Assembly (NCBI RefSeq): GCF_003097355.1
Contig: NZ_PYUI01000022.1
Span: forward strand, 22,952 to 86,951
Length of the DNA: 64,000 nt
Source of the DNA: Arthrobacter sp. H-02-3
GTDB lineage: Bacteria; Actinomycetota; Actinomycetes; Actinomycetales; Micrococcaceae
Direction of reading: 5' to 3'
This document shows, piece after piece, positions 17,699 through 26,858 of the stretch. The position numbers were made by a program, and so were the translations under genes. The notes beneath the pieces are model-generated. The model had not been told where the DNA came from. It saw nothing but the letters and a program-made list of their open reading frames with translations, and ran no database searches. Position 1 is the stretch's first letter. The number at the start of each line of letters is the position of its first letter.

Positions 17699-19135
17699 AT
17701 GCAGGATCTACGGCTTGTAGGCGTCCACGACGACGGAGAGCATCTCCTGTTGAGTGGCACCGGCGGCGAGATGTTCCAGCTGCCGATCGATGAAGCACTT
17801 CGGGCGGCAGCCAGCCGGACGGCGTCCAAGGCCGCTTACAGCGCGGCCGCGGCACCCATTGCCATGTCTCCGCGGGATATCCAGACCAGGATCCGGAACG
17901 GAGCCACCGCCACCGAAGTGGCGGAACTGTCCGGCATCCCGCTGGAAAAAGTTCAGCGCTATGAGGGGCCGGTCCTCGCCGAGCGCGAGTACATCGCCGA
18001 ACAGGCGCGCAAGGTTGAGGTGGCCTCCCCCGCCCCGGGGCACGACATCTACCGGTCCGTATTCGGGGACAACCCGGCTTCGCTCAGCGACATGGTCGAG
18101 CACCGCCTGAAGGCCTACGGCGTCGAACCCTCAACTCTGGAATGGGACTCGTGGCGGCGTCCCGACGGCAGCTGGAACGTGGTGGCCCGCTTCGAGCCGA
18201 AGCCCGGCGGCCCGGCCGGGATCGGCGAGGAACCGCCGGCCATGTGGACCTTCCACCCCGCCCGGAAATCGCTGCACAACGCGAACCGCTGGGCCCAGCA
18301 GCTGAGCGAACTCGAGCCTCTCGAAGGCCCCGTTCCGACGCGCCGGCTTACCGCCGTTTCCGACCGGCCCTTTGACTTTGAAACCGATGCCGAGGCCGCA
18401 GCCCGGACGGCGACAGGCCAGCACAGCATCATCCATCAGATGCTGCTTCAGCAGGACCGGATCCACCAGGAACAGGACGCCGACGGGCTGCTGGACATGT
18501 TGCGTTCCCGCCGGGGTCACCGTATCGGGGTGGACGAGGACGCCGACGACGCCCTCGCCATGCTCCTGACCAATGGGGTCCCCGCGGCCCATCCCCGGCC
18601 CGCCGAGGTGCCCGAAATAGCCGAACTGGCGGAGCTGTCCGAGGCGTCTGAGATTTCGCAGGATGCTGAACCGGAGTCCGTCCCCGCGGCCGTTGAGTCT
18701 GACGACGTCAATCCGGATATCAGCGACCCCGGGCAGCCAGCTACTCCTTCGGCGGAGGCGGCCGCCCCGGTCGAGACCGATGCCTTCACGCGCCGCCGCG
18801 ACGGCCGGCCGTCGATGCTCTCGCGTCTGACCCTGGCACCGCGCATCCCCGAAGAGGACGACGTCCTGAAGCTGCACGACGGCGTCAGCACTGAGACGCG
18901 GGAAGTCACCATTGCGGCCTCGCAACTTCGCCCGGCGGCCAAGAACCCGACTGCAAGCCCTGGACTGGACGAACTGATCGGCGGCGGAAGCTCGCGCCGG
19001 CAGCACCGCGAGTCCCAGGGCGCCACCCGGAACGACGCCGGTACGGACCAGCCGGAGCGCCAGCCGGCCAAGCCGAAAAGATCGAGTGTTCCCAGCTGGG
19101 ATGAAATCGTCTTTGGGACCCGCAACGACCAGTAG
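17699..19135 (+). CDS. sepH: Septation protein SepH (DUF3071)
   Basis: SepH stimulates FtsZ assembly during cell division in Streptomyces and other actinobacteria. The 478-residue protein starts MQDLRLVGVHDDGEHLLLSG, the hallmark of the N-terminal DUF3071 domain. The domain continues with an HTH-like helix pair (ATEVAELSGIPLEKVQRYEGPVLAEREYIAEQA, around 80-110) and SMVEHRLKAYGV...WDSWRRPDGSWNVVARF. From about residue 230 it is long, acidic and disordered, with a run of E-rich repeats (PEIAELAELSEASEISQDAE) and a conserved basic C-terminus ending KPKRSSVPSWDEIVFGTR. The ATG at 17699 has GGAGG 6 bases upstream; longer frames lack support. Confidence 0.93.
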   Translation: MQDLRLVGVHDDGEHLLLSGTGGEMFQLPIDEALRAAASRTASKAAYSAAAAPIAMSPRDIQTRIRNGATATEVAELSGIPLEKVQRYEGPVLAEREYIAEQARKVEVASPAPGHDIYRSVFGDNPASLSDMVEHRLKAYGVEPSTLEWDSWRRPDGSWNVVARFEPKPGGPAGIGEEPPAMWTFHPARKSLHNANRWAQQLSELEPLEGPVPTRRLTAVSDRPFDFETDAEAAARTATGQHSIIHQMLLQQDRIHQEQDADGLLDMLRSRRGHRIGVDEDADDALAMLLTNGVPAAHPRPAEVPEIAELAELSEASEISQDAEPESVPAAVESDDVNPDISDPGQPATPSAEAAAPVETDAFTRRRDGRPSMLSRLTLAPRIPEEDDVLKLHDGVSTETREVTIAASQLRPAAKNPTASPGLDELIGGGSSRRQHRESQGATRNDAGTDQPERQPAKPKRSSVPSWDEIVFGTRNDQ

Positions 19136-19150
19136 GACAACCGCGGTGCT

Positions 19151-20380
19151 TTAGCGGCGGGGCGCCTTCTTACCGTCGGCCTTGAAGCACAGCAGCGGAA
19201 CTTCCCGTTCGGCCTTGGTAAGGGACCCGTGCTGGCCTACGACTTCCAGGGCCGTGGGCCGGACCCGGCGCGTATCGTAGAGCGCCAGCGAATCCCGGGC
19301 CGCGATCATGACGTGCCCGATTCGCAGGGCCGCTTCCGCGCGCACGTCACCGAACAACCCGCCTGCGATCGCTTCCTCACGGGTGAAGGCCCAGATTCTG
19401 TCCCCGAAGCGGGACCGCCAGCTTTCCAGCAGGCGTGCACGGGCGACGTCGTCCGTTCCGTCCTCAAGGTACAGGTGAACCATCCGCGGCTCGCCGGCGG
19501 TGTGCCGCACTCCGGCGATGAGCGCCGGATCCGCGGAATAGTCGATCCGCTGCGACTCCGGGACATCGACCATGCCGTGGTCCGCCGTGAGCAGAACGGT
19601 GGTTCCGGGCGGCAAAGTGGCGTTGAGCCGGCGCACGGTGGCATCGAGCTCCTCGAGCTGGTGTTCCCACTGCGGTGACTGGCAGCCGTAGCGGTGCCCG
19701 GCCTTGTCCAGCTCGTTGACGTAGAAGTACATCAGCGAAGGCCCGGCGCCGGCCATAGCCTCGGCCGCCGCGCCGGTGCGGGCGTGTGAGGTGATGCCGG
19801 TGACGAATCGTCCGCCGCGGAGCGCAGCCTGGGTCATGGCCGAGGTGCTGAACTGCGGGAGGCTGACCGTCGTGACGTCGACGTGGTCGGCAGCCCTTTC
19901 AAATACGGTGGGGAACGGCTGCCAGGTCTGCGGGTCGACGCCGGCGTCCCAGTTGCCGAGCATGTTCACTACCCGGTCCTGGTCGGGGTCGAGGACGTCG
20001 TAGCCGACCATGCCGTGCTGGCCGGCCGGGAGCCCGGTCCCAAAGCTGGCAAGGGACGCCGCGGTGGTGGACGGGAACGCCGAGTCCAGTGACACCGGGA
20101 CGCTGCCCTGCCCGGCCTGAAGGACCGAGCGCAAGAACGGCGTGTGCGCGGTCTTTTGCTTCAGCAGGTTGCGTCCCAGACCGTCGGCCAGCACCACGCA
20201 GACTCGTTGGGCCGGCGGCAGGTGCAGTTTGTTCTCGAAACCCGGGACCCCCAGGCTGGCCGCGGCACTTGTCAGGACCTCGGCGATCGAGCGGTGACCA
20301 AATGCGGGGGCCGGCGGGAGCGGGGAGGACCCGGCGGCGGCCGTCACCGGGGCAGCCTCTGGCTCACGGACGTGAGCCAT
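19151..20380 (-). CDS. Nucleotide pyrophosphatase/phosphodiesterase family protein
   Basis: This is a 409-residue protein of the alkaline phosphatase superfamily (type I phosphodiesterase/nucleotide pyrophosphatase). Metal-binding and nucleophile segments are visible: VCVVLADGLGRNLL for the first Asp, SAFPSTTAASLASFGTGLPAGQHGMVGYDV with the nucleophilic Thr/Ser, and VLLTADHGMVDVP with the Asp-His pair. No signal peptide is seen. The ATG at 20380 starts one base after the DUF5998 stop, so it is translationally coupled and has no ribosome binding site of its own. The substrate is unknown. It converges on sepH with a 15-base gap. Confidence 0.85.
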   Translation of the reverse strand: MAHVREPEAAPVTAAAGSSPLPPAPAFGHRSIAEVLTSAAASLGVPGFENKLHLPPAQRVCVVLADGLGRNLLKQKTAHTPFLRSVLQAGQGSVPVSLDSAFPSTTAASLASFGTGLPAGQHGMVGYDVLDPDQDRVVNMLGNWDAGVDPQTWQPFPTVFERAADHVDVTTVSLPQFSTSAMTQAALRGGRFVTGITSHARTGAAAEAMAGAGPSLMYFYVNELDKAGHRYGCQSPQWEHQLEELDATVRRLNATLPPGTTVLLTADHGMVDVPESQRIDYSADPALIAGVRHTAGEPRMVHLYLEDGTDDVARARLLESWRSRFGDRIWAFTREEAIAGGLFGDVRAEAALRIGHVMIAARDSLALYDTRRVRPTALEVVGQHGSLTKAEREVPLLCFKADGKKAPRR

Positions 20381-20381
20381 G

Positions 20382-21125
20382 TCAGCGCTGGTGACCGCGG
20401 CTGAGGCGGTTTCCGAACACGCCCATCCGCGGTCGGGGCGGCAGACCGGGCCCGGTGTGCGGGACCGGTGCCGCGGAGCCGGTGTTGACGGCACGAAGGG
20501 CGCGCGCGAAGAGCTTGGCATCCTGCACGGCCTGCAGGCCGTCGGCCTCGGCGCTGATCCGCAGGACGATGTCCTCCTGCGCGATGGTGCCGCTGTAGCC
20601 GTGATCGGCCTCGCACTGCGGGTCCCCGCAGCTGGCCGGCCCCATGTCCAGGCGCTGGCCGCCGGACCAGGCAATGGACAGCGTCAGCTCACGGACCGGG
20701 TCAGAGGGCTTGTAGTCCTGCGGCTGGGCGTAGACGTAGCTGAGGACCACCGAGCGGATCTGTGTCACGGGGACGGACTCGGTGGAGACCTGGGCGACGG
20801 TCTGCTCGCCGGCTTCGTCAAGCTGCTGGTCGTCAACATGGGTGATGACCAGCATGTCCTCCGTCAACACCAGGACTGTGATGTGGCGGCGGACCTCGGC
20901 ACGGTCGAAGTGCGTCTCGAGGTGCACCAGGTGTGCCACGCAATCGCGGCCGTCCAAGGCATCGGCGACAACGTCCGCCACGAGTCGCGGGTAGAACCCG
21001 GCCTGCTGGAGGGACCCTTCCAGGCTCTGGCCCTGCGCGCTGTGGTCATGGAGGCCATGGTGGTGCGCGGTCTGGCGTCCGGGGGCAGTCGCCAGGGGTT
21101 TGGGTGTTGGAGGCTGGGAGCTCAT
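20382..21125 (-). CDS. DUF5998 protein
   Basis: This is a soluble protein of about 247 residues. The core runs SLQQAGFYPRLVADVVADALDGRDCVAHLVHLETHFDRAEVRRHITVLVLTEDMLVITHVDD. A beta-rich middle and a segment with a CGDPQC motif (ASCGDPQCEADHGYSG) follow. It ends RMGVFGNRLSRGHQR. DUF5998 is an actinobacterial family without a known role. Start choice is uncertain: ATG at 21125 has GGAGA just before it (rather close), while ATG 21134 and GTG 21140 extend it by 3-5 residues. It sits between the GNAT/acyl-CoA synthetase gene and the phosphodiesterase, all on one strand with short gaps. Confidence 0.85.
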   Translation of the reverse strand: MSSQPPTPKPLATAPGRQTAHHHGLHDHSAQGQSLEGSLQQAGFYPRLVADVVADALDGRDCVAHLVHLETHFDRAEVRRHITVLVLTEDMLVITHVDDQQLDEAGEQTVAQVSTESVPVTQIRSVVLSYVYAQPQDYKPSDPVRELTLSIAWSGGQRLDMGPASCGDPQCEADHGYSGTIAQEDIVLRISAEADGLQAVQDAKLFARALRAVNTGSAAPVPHTGPGLPPRPRMGVFGNRLSRGHQR

Positions 21126-21205
21126 GGTCTCCATTTTCACAGATCGGCTGGGGACTTGCTAACTGCGCGGTCCGGAACAGGGGCTTCGGGGATGGGGGCG
21201 GGGGC

Positions 21206-23917
21206 CTAACTGCGCATTGCGCGGCGCGCGGTGTCCGTCCGTTGGGCGGCGTTGGCGATCCTGACGTCGGCGGCCAGGATGGACGCGCCGTCGGGCCCGG
21301 CGAGGACGGGGTTGAAGTGCACCAGCGCGACCTCAGGATGGTTGTCCTTGAGCCGTGTAAGCCGGGCGGCGAGGTCCTCCAGCGCCGCAACGTCGACGGC
21401 GGGAAGGCCCTGGTACCCGAACAGTTTCCTCGAGGCCCGGGGCGCCCGGACGAAGTCGTGGACGTCGGAGCCGGAAAGCGGCGGCACGCGGTGGGCCCAG
21501 TCGTCGAGCAGGTTCACGGCGTCGCCGGCCAGGCCGAAGGAGATCACCGGCCCCAGCAACGGATCCTCGATGGCACGGAAGGTGCAGGCCTGCCCCACCG
21601 GCACCATCGTCTGCACTTCCAGGGACGGCGAGCCGTACCGTTCCAGCGATTTCCGCATCTCCAGCACGTTGCGCCGCATCGAATCGGCGTCATGTATGTC
21701 CAGCCTCACGCCTCCAAGGTCCAGCCGGTGCCGCAAGGCCGGATCCGTGGTCTTCAGCACCACCGGCCAGCCGAGACGCTCGGCCGCCGCCACGGCCTCC
21801 TCCACCGTCTCGAACCCGACAGACGGGACCACCCGGATGCCGTAGTGGCCCAGCAGCCGCGCGGCCGTGTCTTGGTCCAGCCGGACCAGCTGCTCCCCGC
21901 CCACGTTGTGCAGCAGCTGTTCCAGCTCTTCCCGGGCGGCGTCCGGGTGGCAGCCTTCGGGTTCCACGAACAGGCCTTGGTCCCGGTCCAGCCACTGGGC
22001 ATAGCGCACGACGGCGGCCAGTGCCGCCACCGCCGTGCCGGGGTTGGAATAGCAGGGTACCGGCGGAGTGAGCAGAGCCTGCTGTGGCTGCTCCGGCTCG
22101 GCGCCGACCATGCCCTCCACGTAAATGGAAGGATCAAGGATTCCGCTAAACGCGGCAACCACGGGCTTGCCGGCAGCCGCGGAACATTCCGCCAGCACAC
22201 CGGCGATTTTTTCGACAGTGAGGCCGCGCGCCGGAAGCAGCGCCACCACCACCGCGTGCACCGTGTCCGACGTCAGCGTTTCCTGCAGGCTCCGACGCAA
22301 GGCCGGCAGCGCGCGGGACATGCCGGCGTCGAGGTCGACGTCGGCGACGATCCGGTCCACACCGAGACCCTGCCCGGCGGCGCTGTCCGCCACCACTTTG
22401 CCGAGGGCGCGCGAATTGCTGAAGACCGCGATGCCGGGACCCTTCGGCAGCGGCTGGCTGGACACGATCTGGGCGACGTCCATGAGTTCTTCGATGGTCT
22501 CGACCCGGATCACGCCGGCCTGCCGCATCATGGCGTCCAGGGCTTCAGGGGGCGCCTGCGTGGTGCGGACGGCGTGCCCGGGCGGCAAGTTCAAGCCCAT
22601 GGCGTCGGACTTGGCCACAATCACGGGTTTGGTCCGGGCCAGGCGTCGCGCCAGCCGGGAAAACTTGCGCGGGTTGCCGATCGATTCCAGATACAGCCCC
22701 ACCGCCGTGGTGTCGGCGTCGTCCTCCCAGTACTGCATCAGGTCGTTGCCGGAGACGTCGGCGCGGTTGCCGGCGGAGAGGAAGGTCGAGATGCCCACCC
22801 TGCGGCGGCTGGAGGCGGCGTAGAGGGCTACGCCGATGGCGGCCGACTGGCTGAAGAGCCCCAGGCCGCCGCGGCGGGCCAGCGCGGGCGCCATCGAGGC
22901 GTTGAGGGACACGGCCGGGTTGGTGTTGACGATGCCCAGCGAGGCCGGCCCGATCACGCGCATGCCGTTGGCGCGGGCCTGCCGCACGAGTTCGCGCTGG
23001 CGGGCCAGTCCGCGTTCGCCGTCGTCCGCGTACCCGGCGGTGGCGACCACGATTCCCTTCACGCCGGCGGCGCCGCATTCCTCGACGACCTTGGGGACTT
23101 CGTCATACGGGACCGCGATGATGGCGAGCTTGACCGGACCCGGCACCTCAGAGAGCCGGGCGAAGGACAGCATGCCCGCCAGTTCCAGGGCCTCCGGGTT
23201 GATGGCGTACACCGGGCCGTGGAACCCGCCTTCGATGATGTGCTCAAGCAACTGGTAGCCCACGGTTCCCCATTTGCGGCTCGCCCCGATCACGGCCACG
23301 GAGGACGGGGCCAGCAGTTCCTGGATGCTGCGGGCCTCGGCGCGGTGCTCGCGGGATTCCATCACGGCCCGGGATTTGTCCGTGGGATCGATGTTGAACT
23401 CGAGGCTGACCACGCCGTCGTCAAAGTGCCGTTTGACGTCATAGCCGGCGTCGGAGAACACCATGAGCATCTTGCGGTTTTCCGGGAGCACTTCGGCGCT
23501 GAACTTGCGGATCCCGTTTTCGCGGGCGGCGGCCGCGAGGTGTTCAAGCAGGATCGAGCCGATCCCGCGGCCCTGGTGGGCGTCGGCGATGTTGAAGGCG
23601 ACCTCGGCTTCCTCCGGGTCGTTGAGCCGGTCGTAACGGCCGATGCCCAGGATCTCGCCGCCGATGGTGATCACCAGGGCAACCCGGTCCTTATAGTCCA
23701 CCTCGGTGAAGCGCTTGAGTTCCTTGCCGGTCAGCCGGGACTTGAAGGCGAAGAAGCGCATGTAGATGGACTTCTGGGACTGGCCCACGTGGAAGGCCTG
23801 GACCGCGTCCGCATCGGAGGGGTGGATGGGGCGCAAATGTGCTGTGCCGCCGTCGCGCAGGACAACATCGGCTTCCCAATATTCCGGATATACGCCGTCC
23901 GAGGGCTGATCCACCAT
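21206..23917 (-). CDS. GNAT acetyltransferase fused to NDP-forming acyl-CoA synthetase
   Basis: This 903-residue protein is related to protein lysine acetyltransferases of the Pat/PatZ type. The GNAT domain is N-terminal (about 15-180): LRPIHPSDADAVQAFHVG, and the acetyl-CoA loop AHQGRGIGSILLEHL. An NDP-forming acyl-CoA synthetase region follows: CoA-binding (LAPSSVAVIGASRKWGTVGYQLLEHI, about 210-330), the succinyl-CoA ligase-like part with GLFSQSAAIGVALY, and a C-terminal ATP-grasp domain (YGIRVVPSVGFETVEEAVAAAERLGWPVVLKT). The order is reversed relative to E. coli PatZ, where GNAT is last. The synthetase part is often catalytically dead and acts as a sensor in such proteins. The ATG at 23917 lacks a Shine-Dalgarno but has TAGGCT 6 bases upstream. 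Confidence 0.92.
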   Translation of the reverse strand: MVDQPSDGVYPEYWEADVVLRDGGTAHLRPIHPSDADAVQAFHVGQSQKSIYMRFFAFKSRLTGKELKRFTEVDYKDRVALVITIGGEILGIGRYDRLNDPEEAEVAFNIADAHQGRGIGSILLEHLAAAARENGIRKFSAEVLPENRKMLMVFSDAGYDVKRHFDDGVVSLEFNIDPTDKSRAVMESREHRAEARSIQELLAPSSVAVIGASRKWGTVGYQLLEHIIEGGFHGPVYAINPEALELAGMLSFARLSEVPGPVKLAIIAVPYDEVPKVVEECGAAGVKGIVVATAGYADDGERGLARQRELVRQARANGMRVIGPASLGIVNTNPAVSLNASMAPALARRGGLGLFSQSAAIGVALYAASSRRRVGISTFLSAGNRADVSGNDLMQYWEDDADTTAVGLYLESIGNPRKFSRLARRLARTKPVIVAKSDAMGLNLPPGHAVRTTQAPPEALDAMMRQAGVIRVETIEELMDVAQIVSSQPLPKGPGIAVFSNSRALGKVVADSAAGQGLGVDRIVADVDLDAGMSRALPALRRSLQETLTSDTVHAVVVALLPARGLTVEKIAGVLAECSAAAGKPVVAAFSGILDPSIYVEGMVGAEPEQPQQALLTPPVPCYSNPGTAVAALAAVVRYAQWLDRDQGLFVEPEGCHPDAAREELEQLLHNVGGEQLVRLDQDTAARLLGHYGIRVVPSVGFETVEEAVAAAERLGWPVVLKTTDPALRHRLDLGGVRLDIHDADSMRRNVLEMRKSLERYGSPSLEVQTMVPVGQACTFRAIEDPLLGPVISFGLAGDAVNLLDDWAHRVPPLSGSDVHDFVRAPRASRKLFGYQGLPAVDVAALEDLAARLTRLKDNHPEVALVHFNPVLAGPDGASILAADVRIANAAQRTDTARRAMRS

Positions 23918-23923
23918 AGGCTT

Positions 23924-23929
23924 AGCCTA
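23924..23929 (-). promoter_or_regulatory. -10 element for a leaderless GNAT/acyl-CoA synthetase mRNA
   Basis: TAGGCT is 6 bases (AAGCCT) before the ATG on the minus strand. Together with the following bases it forms a 13-bp palindrome, TAGGCTAAGCCTA. No ribosome binding site is present. Confidence 0.5.
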
Positions 23930-23985
23930 GTCATAAACTTACGCAGTACCCGTTCAGCACCCCCTCAGAAGGACCCACCAGCCCC

Positions 23986-26571
23986 ATGGCACGCCGCCAA
24001 ACCACGCCCCCGGCAGGGGACGCCAGCCAAGATTCCGCAGGAACATTCGTAGAGAACATCGTCGATATTGATGTCACGTCCGAGATGGAAGGCTCGTTCC
24101 TCGAATACGCCTATTCGGTGATCTACTCGCGGGCCCTCCCGGACGCCCGCGACGGCTTGAAGCCCGTGCAGCGCCGCATCCTGTACATGATGAGCGACAT
24201 GGGGCTGCGCCCGGACCGGGGCCACGTCAAGAGCGCCCGCGTCGTGGGCGAGGTCATGGGCAAGCTGCACCCCCACGGCGACGCGGCGATCTACGACGCC
24301 ATGGTCCGCATGGCGCAGGACTTCTCCCTGCGGCTGCCGCTGATCGACGGACATGGCAACTTCGGCTCGCTCGACGACGGCCCGGCCGCGCCCCGCTACA
24401 CGGAGGCCCGGCTGGCGGCTGCGGCCCTGACCCTCACGGACCACCTCGACGAGGACGTCGTCGATTTCGTTCCGAACTACGACAACCAGCTGACCCAGCC
24501 GGACGTACTCCCGGCCGCGTTCCCCAACCTGCTGGTCAACGGCGCCACGGGCATCGCCGTCGGCATGGCCACGAACATGGCCCCGCACAACCTCGTGGAG
24601 GTCATCGCCGCCGCGCGGCACCTGATCGAAAACCCGGACGCCACGCTCGAGGACATCATGAAGTTCGTCCCCGGCCCGGACCTGCCCACGGGCGGCCGGA
24701 TCGTTGGCCTGGACGGCATCCGCGACGCCTACGCCACGGGCCGCGGCTCCTTCAAGACCCGAGCCAAGGTGGAGATCGAGCAACTCTCGGCCCGCCGCAC
24801 CGGCCTGGTGGTCACGGAACTGCCCTACATGGTGGGGCCGGAGAAGGTGATCGAGAAGATCAAGGACGCCGTCAACGGCAAGAAGCTCACCGGCATCAGC
24901 GACATCGTGGACCTCACGGACCGCAAGCACGGCCTGCGCCTGGTCATTGAGCTCAAGAACGGCTTCAATCCCAATGCGGTGCTCCAGCAGCTCTACCGCT
25001 ACACCCCGATGGAAGACTCCTTCGGCATCAACAACGTCACGCTCGTGGACGGGCAGCCCCAGACCCTCGGGCTGCTGCAGCTGCTCTCGGTCTATGTGGA
25101 CCACCGGATTAACGTTGTACGCCGCCGCACGGCCTTCCGGCTGGGCAAGAAGAAGGACCGCCTGCACCTGGTCGAGGGCCTCCTGATCGCGATCGTTGAC
25201 ATTGACGAGGTCATCCAGATCATCCGCTCCTCCGACGAGGTTGCCGCGGCCCGGACCCGGCTGATGTCCATCTACGACCTCACCGAGATCCAGGCCAACT
25301 ACATCCTGGAACTGCGGCTGCGGCAGCTGACCAAGTACTCGCGGATCGAATTGGAGAAGGAGCAGGAGGAGCTCCGCCGGGAAATCGCCGAGCTCGAGGC
25401 CATCCTGGGCTCCCCCGCGCTGCTGCGTGGCCTCGTCTCAGACGAACTCGGCGAGATCGCGGAGAAGTACGGCACCCCGCGGCGGACAGTGCTGCTGGAA
25501 TCCGAGGCCGTCTCCCCCACCGTCGCGGCCGCCGCGGGCGCCGCGGGCGCCGTCACCGGGGCCAAGGGCAAGGCGGCGCCGCTGGCGCTGGAGATCGCGG
25601 ACGATCCCTGCTGGGCCATCCTCACGGCGTCCGGTCAGATCGCTCGCACGTCCAACCAGGAAAGCCTGGCCGAGGCAGGCCCCCGGACCCGGCATGACGT
25701 TTTCTCCTCCGTGGTCAAGACATCGGCCCGCGGCGAGATCGCGGCCGTGACGTCGCAGGGACGCATGCTGCGCCTTCAGGTCATGGACATGCCCGTGCTC
25801 CCGCCGACGTCGGGCACTCCGAACATGGCTGGCGGCGTACCGGCCAAGGACTTCATCACCCTCCTCAAGGGTGAGTCGCTTGTGGCTTTCGTTCCCCTGG
25901 ACCAGATCCTCGCAATCGGAACCGCCCAGGGCGTAGTCAAGCGGGTGCAGCCGGACTATCCGCTGAATCGCGAGGACTGGGAAGTGATCGCGCTCAAGGA
26001 CAAGGACACCGTGGTGGGTGTTACGTCCGCCGGGTCCGACGACGACGACCTCGTCTTCATCACGCGCCAGGCCCAACTGCTGCGCTTCAGTGCTTCCGCG
26101 GTCCGCCCGCAGGGCCGGACCGCAGGCGGCATGGCCGGAATCAAGCTGGCCGCCGGGGACCGGGTTCTGTTCTTCGGGACCGCCAACGCCGCCGACGCCG
26201 CCGCCGTAGTCGTGACCATTGCTGGGACCGAAGGGGCCCTGCCGGGCACCGCCCCCGGGGCTGCCAAGGTCACCGCGCTGGCCGAATACCCGGCCAAGGG
26301 CCGGGCCACGGCCGGAGTGCGGGCCCACCGCTTCCTCAAGGGCGAGGACACGCTGCTCCTCGGCTGGGCCGGCCACGGTCCCGCCAAGGCTTCCTCTTCG
26401 GCGGGCGTGGCGCGCTCCCTCCCGGGCGAGCACGGCCGCCGCGACGGTTCCGGAATCCCCCTGTCCCAGGCCATCGACGCCATTGGCCCCAGCATGGCGT
26501 GGTCCGAGGAACCGGAGGCCGGGGCCGTGCCTGCGGCCTCCGCCGGGACCCCGGGCGGGACGGACGCGTAG
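23986..26571 (+). CDS. parC: DNA topoisomerase IV subunit A (gyrase A-like)
   Basis: This is the DNA-cleaving subunit of a type IIA topoisomerase that pairs with the ParE-like protein at 41.8-43.9 kb. The 861-residue protein has the breakage-reunion domain: SYVIYSRALPDARDGLKPVQRRI-type sequence near residues 45-65, GKLHPHGDAAIYDAMVRMAQDFSLR, and the catalytic Tyr138 in APRYTEARL. A coiled-coil gate (about 400-480) and a six-bladed beta-pinwheel C-terminal domain follow. A degenerate GyrA box (PQGRTAGGMAGIKL) fits decatenation more than supercoiling. An alanine/glycine-rich loop (AAAGAAGAVTGAKGKAAP) interrupts the pinwheel start. The gene diverges from the GNAT fusion by 68 bases; AGAAGGA lies 12 bases upstream of the ATG. 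Confidence 0.95.
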   Translation: MARRQTTPPAGDASQDSAGTFVENIVDIDVTSEMEGSFLEYAYSVIYSRALPDARDGLKPVQRRILYMMSDMGLRPDRGHVKSARVVGEVMGKLHPHGDAAIYDAMVRMAQDFSLRLPLIDGHGNFGSLDDGPAAPRYTEARLAAAALTLTDHLDEDVVDFVPNYDNQLTQPDVLPAAFPNLLVNGATGIAVGMATNMAPHNLVEVIAAARHLIENPDATLEDIMKFVPGPDLPTGGRIVGLDGIRDAYATGRGSFKTRAKVEIEQLSARRTGLVVTELPYMVGPEKVIEKIKDAVNGKKLTGISDIVDLTDRKHGLRLVIELKNGFNPNAVLQQLYRYTPMEDSFGINNVTLVDGQPQTLGLLQLLSVYVDHRINVVRRRTAFRLGKKKDRLHLVEGLLIAIVDIDEVIQIIRSSDEVAAARTRLMSIYDLTEIQANYILELRLRQLTKYSRIELEKEQEELRREIAELEAILGSPALLRGLVSDELGEIAEKYGTPRRTVLLESEAVSPTVAAAAGAAGAVTGAKGKAAPLALEIADDPCWAILTASGQIARTSNQESLAEAGPRTRHDVFSSVVKTSARGEIAAVTSQGRMLRLQVMDMPVLPPTSGTPNMAGGVPAKDFITLLKGESLVAFVPLDQILAIGTAQGVVKRVQPDYPLNREDWEVIALKDKDTVVGVTSAGSDDDDLVFITRQAQLLRFSASAVRPQGRTAGGMAGIKLAAGDRVLFFGTANAADAAAVVVTIAGTEGALPGTAPGAAKVTALAEYPAKGRATAGVRAHRFLKGEDTLLLGWAGHGPAKASSSAGVARSLPGEHGRRDGSGIPLSQAIDAIGPSMAWSEEPEAGAVPAASAGTPGGTDA

Positions 26572-26679
26572 CCGTCTTGGTTCGCAAGGTGCGCGCAGTT
26601 TCCGAGGGCCGTGGTTTCGTAGTCCGCATGTCAGCAGTCCGTGACAGAGGTGTAGCCGTCTGACCACACATACCCCGGG

Positions 26680-26701
26680 CGGGCCGCGAAACCGCGGCCC
26701 G
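26680..26701 (+). terminator. Terminator of parC
   Basis: CGGGCCGCG (26680-26688) pairs with CGCGGCCCG (26693-26701) across the loop AAAC, about 110 bases beyond the parC stop. A short TTTG stretch follows. Confidence 0.55.
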
Positions 26702-26858
26702 ACCGGGCTTTGTGCTCGCTCCTTACAATCGGGCTTTACGTCCGATCCATAAGCTCGGGCGCCGTCGCCGGACCCGGTGTGAAGGATTGACCTGAAGGAT
26801 TGGCGTCCGGCAATCTCTCTTTCCGCAGGCGCCATTCCAAGGTTCCGTGGAGTAGGGG

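Noticed and set aside
23911..23930. Second DtxR/IdeR-like site before the GNAT fusion
   Set aside because: TAGGCTTAGCCTA agrees at about 12 of 19 positions, but it is explained by a -10 element at the right distance for a leaderless start, and its arms are spaced differently from the acnA palindrome.
20933..24052. Plus-strand open frame of about 1039 codons opposite the GNAT fusion
   Set aside because: It mirrors the minus-strand gene codon by codon, has no recognisable domain and is a usual by-product of high GC. The same holds for the long frames opposite dxs (3046-5073), acnA (6253-8376) and the kinase.
26629..26661. Eleven-codon frame MSAVRDRGVAV after parC
   Set aside because: It has no convincing ribosome binding site and is not followed by a gene on its strand, so a leader peptide role is unlikely.
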